NCBI RefSeq assembly: GCF_018383585.1
Contig: NZ_JAHAMK010000013.1
Coordinates: forward strand, 1 to 64,000
Direction: 5' to 3'
Source: Microvirga sp. 3-52
Lineage (GTDB): Bacteria; Pseudomonadota; Alphaproteobacteria; Rhizobiales; Beijerinckiaceae
Length of the DNA: 64,000 nucleotides
The notes below the pieces were generated by a model. It was not told the origin of the DNA. It made no database searches and worked only from the letters and a program-made list of their open reading frames with translations. A program made the translations under genes and the position numbers. Shown in pieces: positions 14,510-23,823 of the stretch. Positions within the stretch are counted from its first letter, which is position 1. Each line of letters starts with the position of its first letter.

Positions 14510-17026
14510 TCACAGCCATAGGACCTTGCGGCGGAGCGCAAGATCGTCTCGCAAATCCTTCGATGGACCGGTATGGATCACCCGCCCACGTTCAAGGGCG
14601 ACCGTCCGGTCGGACAGGGCGAGTGCGAGGTCCAGGTGATGGTCGACAATAATAATCGAAACCTCATGGCGGAGCTTGTCGAAACTCTCGAAGAGTTGCT
14701 CGATGATGGTTGGAGCAAGACCTTCGAAGGGCTCGTCCAGAAGCAGCACCTTCACGTCGCCCGAGAGGGCGCGTGCGACCGCCACCATCTGCTGCTCGCC
14801 GCCGGAGAGGAAATCCGCCGGGGTGTCGAGCCTCTCACGGATGCGCGGGAAGTACTCGAAGATCCTGTCCAGATCCCACCGGACGCCATGGCCGGTCTCT
14901 CGCTTGAGCCGTCCGAGCTCAAGATTCTGAGCCACAGTCATGCCGGCAAAGAGTCCACGTCCCTGCGGCACGTAGCCGATTCCCAAACGCGCGATCTCGG
15001 CGGAGGGCCGGCCGGCGATCTCCTGGCCATCAAGCCTGATCGAGCCTGAGCCGGGCGGCGCAATACCGATCAGGGTCTTCAGCAGGGTCGATTTGCCGGC
15101 ACCGTTGCGGCCTAGAAGCGCGACGATCTCATGTTGACGCACGTCGAAGGACACGTCCGTCAGCGCATGGCTCTTGCCGTAGAACGTGTTGACCTTCTCC
15201 ACTGCGAGCACAGTCGCCGCTTCGGCGGCGCTCTGCCGAGGCTTCGCGGCAACGGTGGCCGCGCCGGAGCCGATATAGATCTCCTGCACCTTCGGGCTGG
15301 TGCGTGCATCCTCCACCGTCCCGTCAACCAACACTTGGCCCGCATTCATCACTGTAACGGCATCGGCGATCTGGAACACTCGGTCGATGTCGTGCTCGAC
15401 TAGAAGCATCGGGACGTCCGCGGAAATGCGCTTGATGATGTCGCCGATGCGCCGGCGCTCGGCGGCGGCAAGGCCCGCAAGCGGCTCGTCGAGCAGCAGT
15501 ACCCTAGGTTTTGTGGCAAGCGCCAGGCCCATGTCCAGGAGGCGCTGCCCGCCATAGGAGAGGGCGCCCGCCTCGGCCTTCTCGATGCCGGCAACGCCGA
15601 GATAGCGAATGACCGCTGAAGTTTCGGTTTGGATCTGCTTGATTGATCGCGCGGCCGCCCACGGATTGAAACGCTGCGGGTGGCGGGCCTGTATGGCGAG
15701 GCGGACATTCTCTTCGACCGTCAGGGCCGGAAAGAGGTTCGTGATCTGGAATGAGCGTCCGATCCCGGCCTGCGTGATCGCTTCAGGGGAAAGCCCGGCG
15801 ATGGAGCGGCCTTGAAGGAGGATGTCGCCTTCATCAGGCGTATAGTACCCGGAGATCAGATTGAAGGCCGTGGTCTTTCCGGCACCGTTCGGTCCGATCA
15901 GGGCATGGAGGCTACGGTCGCGTACGGCGATGTTGACCGACTGAACGGCCTTGAGAGCCCCAAAGCTCTTCGTAATGCCATGGGCTTCGAGAATGATGCC
16001 ATCCACATGGTCGTCAGGTTTAAGAAACGAGGGCAGGGGTTCGTCAGTCAGGGTGCGACCCGCCATGGCGGCCTCTTCTATGACCTTGGCCCGGAATGGA
16101 GTCGCGACCCGCTGTGCGATCCCGATCAGTCCCGTCGGCGAGAGGACGATGAACCCGACGAAGAGGATGCCAAAATAGAGCAGCCAGTGCGGGGTCCAGA
16201 TCGACAGGAACTCGCGGAACAGAATGTAGAAGAGCGCTCCCAGGGCCGGCCCGAGAAAACTGCGCATTCCGCCAATCACCACCATCGCGATCAACTCACC
16301 AGAGAAGGCGACAGAAAGGGGCTCGGCTGAGGCGAAGCGATGGTTGAAGACCGAAAGGATACCTGCAATCCCCACTACCGTGGCGGACACAACGAATCCG
16401 AGAAGCTTGTAGCGATTGGTCGGATAGCCGAGAAAGCGGGCGCGTTGCTCGTTCTCCCGGACCGCCACCAGCACGCTCCCGGCGGGCGAGTTGTGGAAGC
16501 GCAGCAGGGCAAAGCAGACAACAAACGCCACCGCCGCCACGAACCAGTAGTAGGTCCAGTCCGAACTCAGATCGAGGCCGATCGCGCGGGTACGGACTAC
16601 GCCGCCGAGCCCACTCTCTCCACCTGTCAACGCCGTCCAGCGGTAAGCGACTGCGAAGAGCATGGCCGCCAATGCCAGTGTCAGTAGGGAGAAGTAGACG
16701 CCTCGGCGTCGCAGGATGAGCGCACCGAGAATAGACGACGCTCCAGCGATGAAGAGGATGGCGAAGAGAGCCGGAAGAACGATGCCCTCTGGAAACCAGT
16801 GGAGCTGGCTCAAGGCCGCCGCGTAAGCCCCAAGCCCGAACCAGACGCCGTGTCCGAAGGAGACGAGACCGGTGTAGCCGACCAGAACGTTCAGGCCGAG
16901 GCAGGCGATGGCGAATACCACCACATCGATCGACGAGCGAAGCGGCAGGCCGATGGGGTCGAGTATGAAGGGCAGCAGCATGAGTGTTGCCGCGGCGACG
17001 AGGAGAGGCCAGTAATTCGTGCGCAT
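14510..17026 (-). CDS. Liv-type ABC transporter triple fusion: permease LivM + ATPase LivG + ATPase LivF
   Basis: One 838-residue chain contains three parts. Residues about 1-315 are a LivM-type permease with 8-10 helices. Residues about 345-585 are a LivG-type ATPase (Walker A GPNGAGKTT, signature LSYGGQ, Walker B VLLLDEPLAGL). Residues about 610-838 are a LivF-type ATPase (GRNGAGKST, LSGGEQQ, VLLLDEPFEGL). The genes are normally separate. No stop or frameshift interrupts the linkers. It follows the LivH gene by 4 bases. Start ATG 17026 is chosen over an overlapping TTG at 17059. The complex would import a branched-chain amino acid-like or carboxylate solute. Confidence 0.93.
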   Translation of the reverse strand: MRTNYWPLLVAAATLMLLPFILDPIGLPLRSSIDVVVFAIACLGLNVLVGYTGLVSFGHGVWFGLGAYAAALSQLHWFPEGIVLPALFAILFIAGASSILGALILRRRGVYFSLLTLALAAMLFAVAYRWTALTGGESGLGGVVRTRAIGLDLSSDWTYYWFVAAVAFVVCFALLRFHNSPAGSVLVAVRENEQRARFLGYPTNRYKLLGFVVSATVVGIAGILSVFNHRFASAEPLSVAFSGELIAMVVIGGMRSFLGPALGALFYILFREFLSIWTPHWLLYFGILFVGFIVLSPTGLIGIAQRVATPFRAKVIEEAAMAGRTLTDEPLPSFLKPDDHVDGIILEAHGITKSFGALKAVQSVNIAVRDRSLHALIGPNGAGKTTAFNLISGYYTPDEGDILLQGRSIAGLSPEAITQAGIGRSFQITNLFPALTVEENVRLAIQARHPQRFNPWAAARSIKQIQTETSAVIRYLGVAGIEKAEAGALSYGGQRLLDMGLALATKPRVLLLDEPLAGLAAAERRRIGDIIKRISADVPMLLVEHDIDRVFQIADAVTVMNAGQVLVDGTVEDARTSPKVQEIYIGSGAATVAAKPRQSAAEAATVLAVEKVNTFYGKSHALTDVSFDVRQHEIVALLGRNGAGKSTLLKTLIGIAPPGSGSIRLDGQEIAGRPSAEIARLGIGYVPQGRGLFAGMTVAQNLELGRLKRETGHGVRWDLDRIFEYFPRIRERLDTPADFLSGGEQQMVAVARALSGDVKVLLLDEPFEGLAPTIIEQLFESFDKLRHEVSIIIVDHHLDLALALSDRTVALERGRVIHTGPSKDLRDDLALRRKVLWL

Positions 17027-17030
17027 CGAT

Positions 17031-17906
17031 CTACTCGAATTTCTGGATGCGTTCGCCAAGCAACCCGCGTGGCCGCAGAAGCAGCACGAGAGCCATCAGC
17101 AGGTACATTGAGGCTTCACCGGCGGGTGGGAAGACGTAGATCGTGAGGCCGCGCACTACACCTACGAGTGCGGCGGCGGCGATCACGCCCCAAAATGACC
17201 CTAGCCCACCGATGACCACCACAACGAAGGCAGCTGTCAGAATCTCCGCCCCCATGGCGGGGTGCACTCCCGAAATCGGGGCCAGCAGGACTCCGGCGAG
17301 ACCTGCGAGTCCGATGCCGAGCGCGGCGATGGCTGTCATGTACGGCTGAAGCGAGATGCCGAGCGCTCCTACCATGTCAGGGTTTTGCACTCCTGCCCGC
17401 ACCACACGGCCAAAGGCGGTGCGATAAACCAGGAACCAGGTCGCGATGACAGCTGCGAGCGCTACTCCGAAGATGATGAGGCGGTAGCGCGGATAGATGA
17501 AGCTGCCGAGGAAGACCTGTCCCCGGAGAGCCGTCGGGATGGAAAAAGGCAGGGGAGCCGCCCCGAAAATTATCCGCAGGCTCTGCTCGATGATCATGGC
17601 AAGCCCAAAGGTCAGAAGCAGGCTGAGAATGGGATCCGAGCGGTAGAACCTTCGAAAGAGCAGGCGCTCAATGACAACGCCCAAGAGCGCGACGAGCAAG
17701 GGAGACGCAACAAACGCGCCTGCAAATCCAATCCTGGATGTCAGCGTTACGGCAAGATAGGCACCGACCGCATAGAACGCGCCGTGGGACAGATTCACGA
17801 TTCCGCCCAGCGAGAAGATCAGCGACAGGCCAAGGGCGATCAGCAGATAGTAAGCACCCACCAAAAGGCCATTCAGCACCTGCTCAAGAAGAAAGACGAA
17901 CGCCAC
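17031..17906 (-). CDS. Liv-type ABC transporter permease LivH
   Basis: This 291-residue inner-membrane protein has about eight hydrophobic helices. It carries the LivH-type segments LGLSLIFSLGGIVNLSHGAFYAVGAY near the N-terminus (written here as adjoining blocks LGLSLIFSLGG and IVNLSHGAF) and GGLGSFWGV before the last helices. It would form the membrane channel with the permease half of the fused LivMGF protein encoded immediately downstream. It is the second gene of the leftward operon, 129 bases after the binding-protein gene; a stem-loop fills that gap. Confidence 0.92.
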   Translation of the reverse strand: MAFVFLLEQVLNGLLVGAYYLLIALGLSLIFSLGGIVNLSHGAFYAVGAYLAVTLTSRIGFAGAFVASPLLVALLGVVIERLLFRRFYRSDPILSLLLTFGLAMIIEQSLRIIFGAAPLPFSIPTALRGQVFLGSFIYPRYRLIIFGVALAAVIATWFLVYRTAFGRVVRAGVQNPDMVGALGISLQPYMTAIAALGIGLAGLAGVLLAPISGVHPAMGAEILTAAFVVVVIGGLGSFWGVIAAAALVGVVRGLTIYVFPPAGEASMYLLMALVLLLRPRGLLGERIQKFE

Positions 17907-17989
17907 GCGAGACTCCCTTTCCAGTCATTGGAGGCGTCCTCCCGCGAGGAGCCGGAACTGAGGGGAAACAGAATGCCGTGCTTTCTGGC

Positions 17990-18017
17990 GGCCGGATCGG
18001 CGGTCAACCGTCCGGCC
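17990..18017 (-). promoter_or_regulatory. intercistronic stem-loop after the binding-protein gene
   Basis: GGCCGGA (minus strand) pairs with TCCGGCC, with an inner CGGT/ACCG stem. There is no U-tract, so it is more likely an mRNA stabiliser or partial terminator than a full stop. Confidence 0.5.
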
Positions 18018-18035
18018 TGACCAATGTTTGAGGCG

Positions 18036-19286
18036 TCACGCCTGCATCTTGCAGGTTCCGTCCTTCGGGGGTGCCAGAACCTCAAGATCCTCGTTCGGGC
18101 TAGGGACGGAGCCCAGCGGGTCATAGATATCCCACTGATCCTTCATCTTGTCCGAATCCTTCGCACGGACGGCATACATTTCCTGGACCATCTGGTTGTC
18201 GTAGGCCCGGAAATAGCCTTCGCGGCTCTTCAGAATGTCAAATTTCGCACCCTTTCGCAGGTGCTCGGCGAGCTTTTGCGGGTCGGCCGCTTTAATCTCG
18301 GTGAAGGACTGCGCGACGATTTTAAGGGAGTTATAGTCGCCCCAGCACTGGTTCTCAGGCGGTTTGCCGTATTTCTTGGTGAAGGCCTCGACGAACTTCT
18401 TCGACGATGGCGTATCGACCATGTGGTGCCAGATCAGCGGCCAGATGCCAGAGAAATTTCCCTTGCCGGCGCCCCAGGCTACCGCCGTGTCGAAGCCGAA
18501 GCCGGTGATCGGGAACTGGAGGCCGTATTCGGCATACTGCTTGATGAAGTTCGTGATCTGGTTGCCGGCGAGATTCGACGCGACGATATCCGGCTGGGCC
18601 TGCCGGATCTTGAGGAGGTAGGGACTGAAGTCGGTGGCATCGGTGGGGACGAGCTCCTCGCCGATGAACTCGCCGCCGTTCTCGGTCACGAATTTCTTGG
18701 CGACCCGGAAGAGATCATGGCCGAAGGCATAATCCGCCGTGAGGGAGTACCACTTCTTGCCCTTGATCATGTTCTCGGTCTTCAGGTACGTGCCAACCGC
18801 CGTGACCATCATCGAGTTCGCAGCCTCGATGTGGAACATGAAAGGATTGCAGCTCGCTCCGCGCAGGGCGTCGGAATTGGCGCCGGTGTTGATGAAAACC
18901 GTCTTGGTCCTGTTGGCCACCTGACCGATGGCCAGGGCCGAGGCGGAAGAGATTTCGCCGATGATCATCGCGACCTTGTCGCGCTCGATCAGGCGCTCGG
19001 CCTTGGCAGAGGCGGTCTGCGGGTTCACCGAATCCTCGATCACGAGCTCGACCTTGCGGCCCAGGACGCCACCGGCGGCGTTGATTTCCTCTGCGGCGAG
19101 TTTCACGCCCATCTGGGCGAACTCGCCTAGCGGTCCCAGGAAGCCGGTAACGGGCGTGAGGTGCCCGATCCGGATCACGTCAGATTGCGCCTTGACGATT
19201 GCAGGCATCCCGAGGCCTGCGAGCGCGGTCGCACCGGCCGCTCCCTTCAGAAGCATACGACGGGTCAAGTCATCAGAATGTGCCAT
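18036..19286 (-). CDS. Liv-type periplasmic substrate-binding protein, Tat-type signal
   Basis: The 416-residue protein starts MAHSDDLTRRMLLKGAAGA. The twin-arginine motif is followed by a hydrophobic stretch and the cleavage site IVKAQ, so export through Tat is expected. The mature part opens IRIGHLTPVTGFLG, typical of type I periplasmic binding proteins of the branched-chain amino acid/amide family. It is the first gene of the operon, with ribosome binding site GGGAGGAA before ATG 19286. The ligand is unknown; many relatives bind aromatic or short carboxylates. Confidence 0.9.
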   Translation of the reverse strand: MAHSDDLTRRMLLKGAAGATALAGLGMPAIVKAQSDVIRIGHLTPVTGFLGPLGEFAQMGVKLAAEEINAAGGVLGRKVELVIEDSVNPQTASAKAERLIERDKVAMIIGEISSASALAIGQVANRTKTVFINTGANSDALRGASCNPFMFHIEAANSMMVTAVGTYLKTENMIKGKKWYSLTADYAFGHDLFRVAKKFVTENGGEFIGEELVPTDATDFSPYLLKIRQAQPDIVASNLAGNQITNFIKQYAEYGLQFPITGFGFDTAVAWGAGKGNFSGIWPLIWHHMVDTPSSKKFVEAFTKKYGKPPENQCWGDYNSLKIVAQSFTEIKAADPQKLAEHLRKGAKFDILKSREGYFRAYDNQMVQEMYAVRAKDSDKMKDQWDIYDPLGSVPSPNEDLEVLAPPKDGTCKMQA

Positions 19287-19332
19287 GGCCGTTTCCTCCC
19301 TCCCATGATGCTGTCGCATTACTTGCCGCGAT

Positions 19333-19344
19333 CTGTGATCACAG
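19333..19344. promoter_or_regulatory. candidate GntR operator
   Basis: A perfect 12-base palindrome CTGTGATCACAG lies between the divergent binding-protein gene (start 19286) and the GntR gene (start 19360). Its TGTGATCACA centre fits the symmetric sites bound by FadR-subfamily regulators. Confidence 0.55.
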
Positions 19345-19359
19345 TTAGACTGTCGGAAA

Positions 19360-20085
19360 ATGAGCAACTTGTCGAGCCCCCGCCCCACCAAGACTCCGTC
19401 GGCCATCGCCCAGATCGGCCGGCTGGAACGCGTTACCCTAGGCGAACGCGTCCATACCGAACTACGTGAGTTGCTGATGAGCGGTGAGCTCGCCCCCGGG
19501 CAGAAGATGTCCCTGCGCAGCGTGGCCGAAACCCTCGGCGTCTCGATGATGCCGGTGCGGGAGGCGGTCTCGCGGCTTGTTGCCGACCAGTCTCTGGAGG
19601 TGCTGCCGAATCGTGCGGTGCGCGTCCCGCTGATGAACCTCGCACGCTTCCGGGAACTGACGACCGTGAGACTCGCGGTCGAGGGCTTCGCGGCGGAGCA
19701 GGCAGCAAGAAGCCGTGCGGAATCCGACCTCGCCGCCATGCGGCAGTTCGAAGAGGCGTTCCTCGCTGAGGCCCGAAGCTCCGATCCTCATGCAGATCGA
19801 GCTGTCCGGGCCAACAAGGAGCTCCACTTCGCCGTCTACCAGGCGACCCGTCTGCCGACCCTCGTGGGAATCATCGAGGGTCTCTGGCTAAAAATCGGGC
19901 CAGTTCTGAATTTCGACCTCAAGGCCTCGCCCGAACGGTTGCAAACGGGCGGCGCAGCCGGACATCACCGTCGTCTAGTCGCTGCGGTGAAGGCTGGTGA
20001 CGGAGCTGCCGCACGCCAGGCGCTCGTCGACGACATTGAAGGCGCGGCCTGTTTCATCGAGAGCACCGGACGTCTGCTGGAGTAG
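19360..20085 (+). CDS. GntR-family transcriptional regulator (FadR/FCD subfamily)
   Basis: This 241-residue regulator has an N-terminal winged helix (GERVHTELRELLMSGELAPGQ split by eye from the recognition part SVAETLGVSMMPVREAVSRL). A C-terminal all-helical FCD domain (about 95-230) follows, with the His residues of the metal/ligand pocket in NKELHFAVYQ and AAGHHRRL. Such proteins usually repress and are released by an organic acid. It is divergent from the Liv operon, with a palindromic site between them, so it probably controls that operon and perhaps the rightward genes that follow it. Confidence 0.9.
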   Translation: MSNLSSPRPTKTPSAIAQIGRLERVTLGERVHTELRELLMSGELAPGQKMSLRSVAETLGVSMMPVREAVSRLVADQSLEVLPNRAVRVPLMNLARFRELTTVRLAVEGFAAEQAARSRAESDLAAMRQFEEAFLAEARSSDPHADRAVRANKELHFAVYQATRLPTLVGIIEGLWLKIGPVLNFDLKASPERLQTGGAAGHHRRLVAAVKAGDGAAARQALVDDIEGAACFIESTGRLLE

Positions 20086-20167
20086 GCCGGCGCCCCAGCT
20101 CTCGAACATCACAAGATAATCGGGCGCCGAGTGCTGGGGACCCGCTTTAGGGATGGAGACAACGAAG

Positions 20168-20944
20168 ATGGATCTCAACATCGCCGGGTTGCGTGTGTTG
20201 GTGACGGCTGGCGCTGCTGGCATCGGACTTGAGATTGCCCGTACCTTCAACCGTGAGGGCGCGCGCGTGCATGTCTGCGACGTGGACCGCGCCGCTCTCC
20301 AGGAGGCGACCGCGACCGATCCGGACCTGACCTCCACCTATGGCGATGTGGCGAAACGAGCTGATGTCACTCGGATTTTCGAGGAGGCTCTGGGAGTTCT
20401 CGGCGGGCTGGATGTCCTCGTCAACAATGCCGGCATCGCAGGGCCGACGGCCCGGGTTGAGGAAATCAACCCGGAGGACTGGGACCGCTGCCTCGAGGTC
20501 TGCATCACCGGGCAGTTCAATTGCACGCGTCTTGCAGTGCCCCACCTGAGGCAAAGCCAGAATGCCTCAATCGTGAATCTGTCATCCGCCGCAGGCCGGT
20601 TTGGTTTCCCCCTGCGCTCCCCATACGCCGCTGCCAAGTGGGCCGTGATCGGCTTTACGAAGTCCCTCTCTCGGGAACTGGGCGAGGACGGCATCCGCGT
20701 GAACGCGATCCTACCCGGGGTCGTCGCCGGCGACCGCCAGCGCCGGGTACTTGAGGCCAAGGCCCAGCAGCTCGGTGTATCGTTCGATGAGATGGAGCGG
20801 CGGGCGCTCGCGAACACATCCTTGAGGGAATACGTAACGGCACAGCAGCTTGCCGACCAGATCGTCTTTCTGTGCTCGCCACTCGGGCGTACGATTTCAG
20901 GGCAGGCCATTGCCGTTGACGGGGATCTCCAGGCCCTTTTCTGA
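20168..20944 (+). CDS. short-chain dehydrogenase/reductase
   Basis: This 258-residue classical SDR has the cofactor motif TAGAAGIGLEIA and NNAG at LVNNAGIAG. The catalytic Ser is in NLSSAAGRFG and Tyr-x3-Lys in YAAAKWAVIG. The C-terminus DGDLQALF is typical of the family. ATG 20168 is chosen because GGAG lies 9 bases upstream; another ATG at 20153 has no ribosome binding site. It probably oxidises a secondary alcohol of the imported acid with NAD. It is 82 bases downstream of the GntR gene on the same strand. Confidence 0.85.
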   Translation: MDLNIAGLRVLVTAGAAGIGLEIARTFNREGARVHVCDVDRAALQEATATDPDLTSTYGDVAKRADVTRIFEEALGVLGGLDVLVNNAGIAGPTARVEEINPEDWDRCLEVCITGQFNCTRLAVPHLRQSQNASIVNLSSAAGRFGFPLRSPYAAAKWAVIGFTKSLSRELGEDGIRVNAILPGVVAGDRQRRVLEAKAQQLGVSFDEMERRALANTSLREYVTAQQLADQIVFLCSPLGRTISGQAIAVDGDLQALF

Positions 20945-21044
20945 AGACTGCATCAAATGCCCCGTCGGAATCAAGGCTTAGACCTTGAAGTGCCGGGCCT
21001 CATCTAAGGAACTGGGTGCGAGCTACGAAACAGGGAGGATGAAT

Positions 21045-21938
21045 ATGGCCAGTATCGGCTTCATCGGGACCGGCCTCATGGGCCATGGCATGGCCAAGAA
21101 CCTCATCGAGAAGGGCCACAGGCTTACTGTTGTGGCCAATCGCAGCCGTGAACGGGTGGATGACCTAGTTGCCCGTGGCGCAACGGAGGTGGATACACCG
21201 CGCGAGGTAGCTGCCGCGTCCGAGATCATCTTCACCTGCTTGCCGACATCCAATGATGTCGAAGGTCTCGTCTACGGGGAGAATGGCATTCTTTCTGGCG
21301 CTCGAGAGGGGCTGATCCACGTCGATACCTCCACGGCCAATCCCATCTCGACGGTTAAGATCGCGGCTGATTATCAAGCGAGAGGTTTTCGTTTCGCCGA
21401 TGCGCCGCTCACCCGTACGCCGAAGGAAGCCGAGGAGGGGCGTCTCAACGTCATCGTGGGGGCAAGTCCGACGCTCTTCGACGAGATCCTTCCCGTCCTC
21501 AAGTGCTTCGCAGAGAACGTCTTCCATGTGGGGGAGGTGGGCGCAGGGCACAAGATCAAACTGATTAACAACTTTATCGCGATGAGCCACGCGAGCGTCG
21601 TAGCGGAGGCGGTGGCGGTGGCCCGCGCGACGGGCGCCGATCCGAAGGCTCTGTATGACTTAGTCTCGGCCGGTGGCGCGAACAGCGCGATGTTTCAGAT
21701 GATCATGCCTTACGTGCTCGAGGGCGACCCGACCCGTTTGCAGTTTGCCATCGGCAACGCCCGCAAGGATCTCGCCTACTTCATTGCAATGGTGAATGAC
21801 GCGAAGGCGACGGGGCTTATAGGCCCTGCCGTTCTGCAGACGCTCACCATCGCCAGTGCAATGGGCCACAGCGGCAAGCACATACCGCATCTGACGGATG
21901 TTCTGACACAACTCAACGGGAGCAAGAACTTGGGCTGA
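21045..21938 (+). CDS. 3-hydroxyisobutyrate dehydrogenase-family oxidoreductase
   Basis: This 297-residue beta-hydroxyacid dehydrogenase has the NAD(P) motif IGFIGTGLMGHGMA at the N-terminus and the substrate-binding segment DAPLTRTPKEAEEG. The catalytic lysine is in GAGHKIKLINNF (near 170). Family members reduce or oxidise small 3-hydroxy acids, such as tartronate semialdehyde, 3-hydroxyisobutyrate and L-threonate. Start ATG 21045 lies 6 bases after AGGGAGG. The gene follows the SDR by 100 bases and precedes a TRAP transporter. The substrate is not deducible. Confidence 0.85.
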   Translation: MASIGFIGTGLMGHGMAKNLIEKGHRLTVVANRSRERVDDLVARGATEVDTPREVAAASEIIFTCLPTSNDVEGLVYGENGILSGAREGLIHVDTSTANPISTVKIAADYQARGFRFADAPLTRTPKEAEEGRLNVIVGASPTLFDEILPVLKCFAENVFHVGEVGAGHKIKLINNFIAMSHASVVAEAVAVARATGADPKALYDLVSAGGANSAMFQMIMPYVLEGDPTRLQFAIGNARKDLAYFIAMVNDAKATGLIGPAVLQTLTIASAMGHSGKHIPHLTDVLTQLNGSKNLG

Positions 21939-22045
21939 GGACTGAAGCCTGCACGACGGGAGGGCGTCCGATACTGAAAACGCACGGCCTGCACGGCCAT
22001 TACCCCTGGGCGCTCGATGCCTCAGGGTAGATTGGGTTGTTGTCA

Positions 22046-22075
22046 AGTAAGACATAGAAATCGTGACATCTTACT
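22046..22075. promoter_or_regulatory. inverted repeat upstream of the TRAP operon
   Basis: AGTAAGA and TCTTACT are separated by 16 bases in an A/T-rich stretch, 136 bases upstream of the binding-protein gene. It could be a regulator site. No matching regulator is obvious. Confidence 0.3.
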
Positions 22076-22210
22076 GAGAGATAATAAATCAAATGTTGGC
22101 ATAAACGGAGGTGACTATTGCAATATACTGAATAAGTATTGAAAATAACGATGCTGGCCTACAGTATCGTACTTTGGCCTCGCCAGAGGGTCACCAGGGA
22201 GGATACGGAT

Positions 22211-23200
22211 ATGAGGAAGATACTCGCTACCGGTTTGTTCGGGCTCGGGTTGGCTATCGGCCCTTCAGGAGTGTCCGCTCAGCAGGCAATCGAGCTCCAC
22301 GGCGCGTCCCAGTTCAACGACGACCATGCCTTCACCAAATCGTTGGCCAAGTTCGGGGAACTCGTACAGTCCTGCTACGGTAAGCCGCTCAATATCATCC
22401 TGCACAAGAATAGCGAACTCGGCCTGGAGAAGCAGTATTTCGAATACATGTCGCAAGGACGCGCGGTCGATTTCGCGATTGTCTCGCCGGCACATATGTC
22501 GACCTTCTCGAAAGCCGCTCCCTTCATTGATGCGCCGTTTCTGTTCCGCGACCTTGCTCATTGGAATAAGGTGCTCGACCGGGACCTGTTCAAGCCGATC
22601 GCGGACGAGATCGCCAAACGTGCCGACGTCATGCTGATCGGCTATGCCGGCGGCGGCACCCGCAATATCTTCGTCAATAAGCCGGTTGCCAATCTGGAAG
22701 AGATTAAGAGCCTCAAGATCCGGGTCCAGGGCGCCCCAATCTGGAGCCGCACATTTGCTGCGGTCGGCATGTCGCCAACCGTCATTGCCTATAACGAGGT
22801 TTACAACGCGATCCAGAACGGCGTGATCGCCGCGGGCGAGAACGAAGCTGCCGGCGTTGAGCAAATGAAGTTCTTCGAGGTGGCGCCTAACCTGGCGATG
22901 ACCAAGCACGCCATCACGATCCGGCCGCTGGCGTTTTCCGGCAAGACATTTCGCAACCTGCCCGCCGAATTGCAGTCCTGCGTGATCAAGTCCGGCAAGG
23001 AGGCCGGCGCGCACGGCCGGACCATCGAATCGAGCGAGGATGCGGCAAAGCTCGATGCCCTGGAGAAGGCCGGTAAGCTGAAGCAGGTCACCTTCAAGGA
23101 TCGTGATGCCATGAAGAAACTCGTCGATCCCGTTCTGGCGGCCTATGCCAAGGAGATCGAGGCTGACAAGATCCTGGCAGAGATCAACAGCATCGAGTAG
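22211..23200 (+). CDS. TRAP transporter periplasmic binding protein (DctP family)
   Basis: This 329-residue binding protein has a Sec signal peptide (MRKILATGLFGLGLAIG, cleavage near SGVSAQ). The TRAP family core is present, with the ligand-binding arginine in LKIRVQGAP and the NEVYNAIQNGVI segment. It would deliver a carboxylate to the membrane subunits encoded next. ATG 22211 follows AGGGAGG; the frame extends to 22139. A GNRA-loop hairpin separates it from the small permease gene, consistent with the binding protein being made in excess. Confidence 0.92.
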   Translation: MRKILATGLFGLGLAIGPSGVSAQQAIELHGASQFNDDHAFTKSLAKFGELVQSCYGKPLNIILHKNSELGLEKQYFEYMSQGRAVDFAIVSPAHMSTFSKAAPFIDAPFLFRDLAHWNKVLDRDLFKPIADEIAKRADVMLIGYAGGGTRNIFVNKPVANLEEIKSLKIRVQGAPIWSRTFAAVGMSPTVIAYNEVYNAIQNGVIAAGENEAAGVEQMKFFEVAPNLAMTKHAITIRPLAFSGKTFRNLPAELQSCVIKSGKEAGAHGRTIESSEDAAKLDALEKAGKLKQVTFKDRDAMKKLVDPVLAAYAKEIEADKILAEINSIE

Positions 23201-23217
23201 TGCGCCGCGCTTCGTGA

Positions 23218-23245
23218 CACGGTCAGGGAGCAATCCCTGACCGTG
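23218..23245 (+). promoter_or_regulatory. intercistronic stem-loop with GCAA tetraloop
   Basis: A perfect 12-bp stem (23218-23229 with 23234-23245) is closed by GCAA. No U-tract follows, so it probably protects the upstream binding-protein mRNA or reduces read-through into the permease genes. Confidence 0.65.
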
Positions 23246-23268
23246 CCTTCTCAAGGATTGAGGAGCAT

Positions 23269-23823
23269 ATGGCAATACCAATGCCCGAACGGCGCAGCAC
23301 GTGGCGTAGAATTACCGCGTGGTACAGCCTGTTTTTGTCCTGGCTCGTGGCGATTTCCACTGCGGTCCTGGTCATTCCAGTTACATTGCAGGTCTTTTCA
23401 CGCTTCACCTCGGTCATCCCGCATTACATCTGGACCGAGGAAATGGCGCGTTTCCTGCTGGTCTGGACGGTAATGATAGGCGCTATGATCGGCGTCCGCG
23501 AGAGCTCTCATTTCGAAGTTGATGTCTGGCCACGGCTGTCGCCGCGTCCAGAGGCCGCCGTGCGGTTGATCGCCCGAGTCTGCGTGCTCATCGTTGCGCT
23601 CGTTTTCATTTGGTCCGGCATCGAGTTCACGCAATTTGCGTGGTACCGGATCTCCGAACTGGCCGAACTGCCGCTCTGGGTCATCCATATTGCTTGGCCG
23701 ATCACCGGTATCACTTGGCTTGTCTTTCTTGGCGAGCAGATGTGGGATGAACTGAATGTGCTGCTCGGCCGGGGAACTCTGCCGCCGGCAGACCCTATCC
23801 CGACCCCGGAGGGGGCCCTCTGA
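23269..23823 (+). CDS. TRAP transporter small permease (DctQ family)
   Basis: The 184-residue protein has four hydrophobic helices (for example SLFLSWLVAISTAVLVIP and LIARVCVLIVALVFIW). The DctQ signature region around WTEEMARFLLVWTVMIGA is present. GAGGAG precedes ATG 23269. Its stop codon overlaps the start of the large permease gene (TGATG), indicating coupled translation and a stoichiometric membrane complex. Confidence 0.9.
   Translation: MAIPMPERRSTWRRITAWYSLFLSWLVAISTAVLVIPVTLQVFSRFTSVIPHYIWTEEMARFLLVWTVMIGAMIGVRESSHFEVDVWPRLSPRPEAAVRLIARVCVLIVALVFIWSGIEFTQFAWYRISELAELPLWVIHIAWPITGITWLVFLGEQMWDELNVLLGRGTLPPADPIPTPEGAL

Noticed and set aside
17262-18020. 252-codon plus-strand frame opposite livH
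   Set aside because: It is rich in charged residues by reverse translation of membrane helices; this is an artefact.
18024-19130. 368-codon plus-strand frame opposite the Liv binding protein
   Set aside because: It is a shadow of a conserved exported protein.
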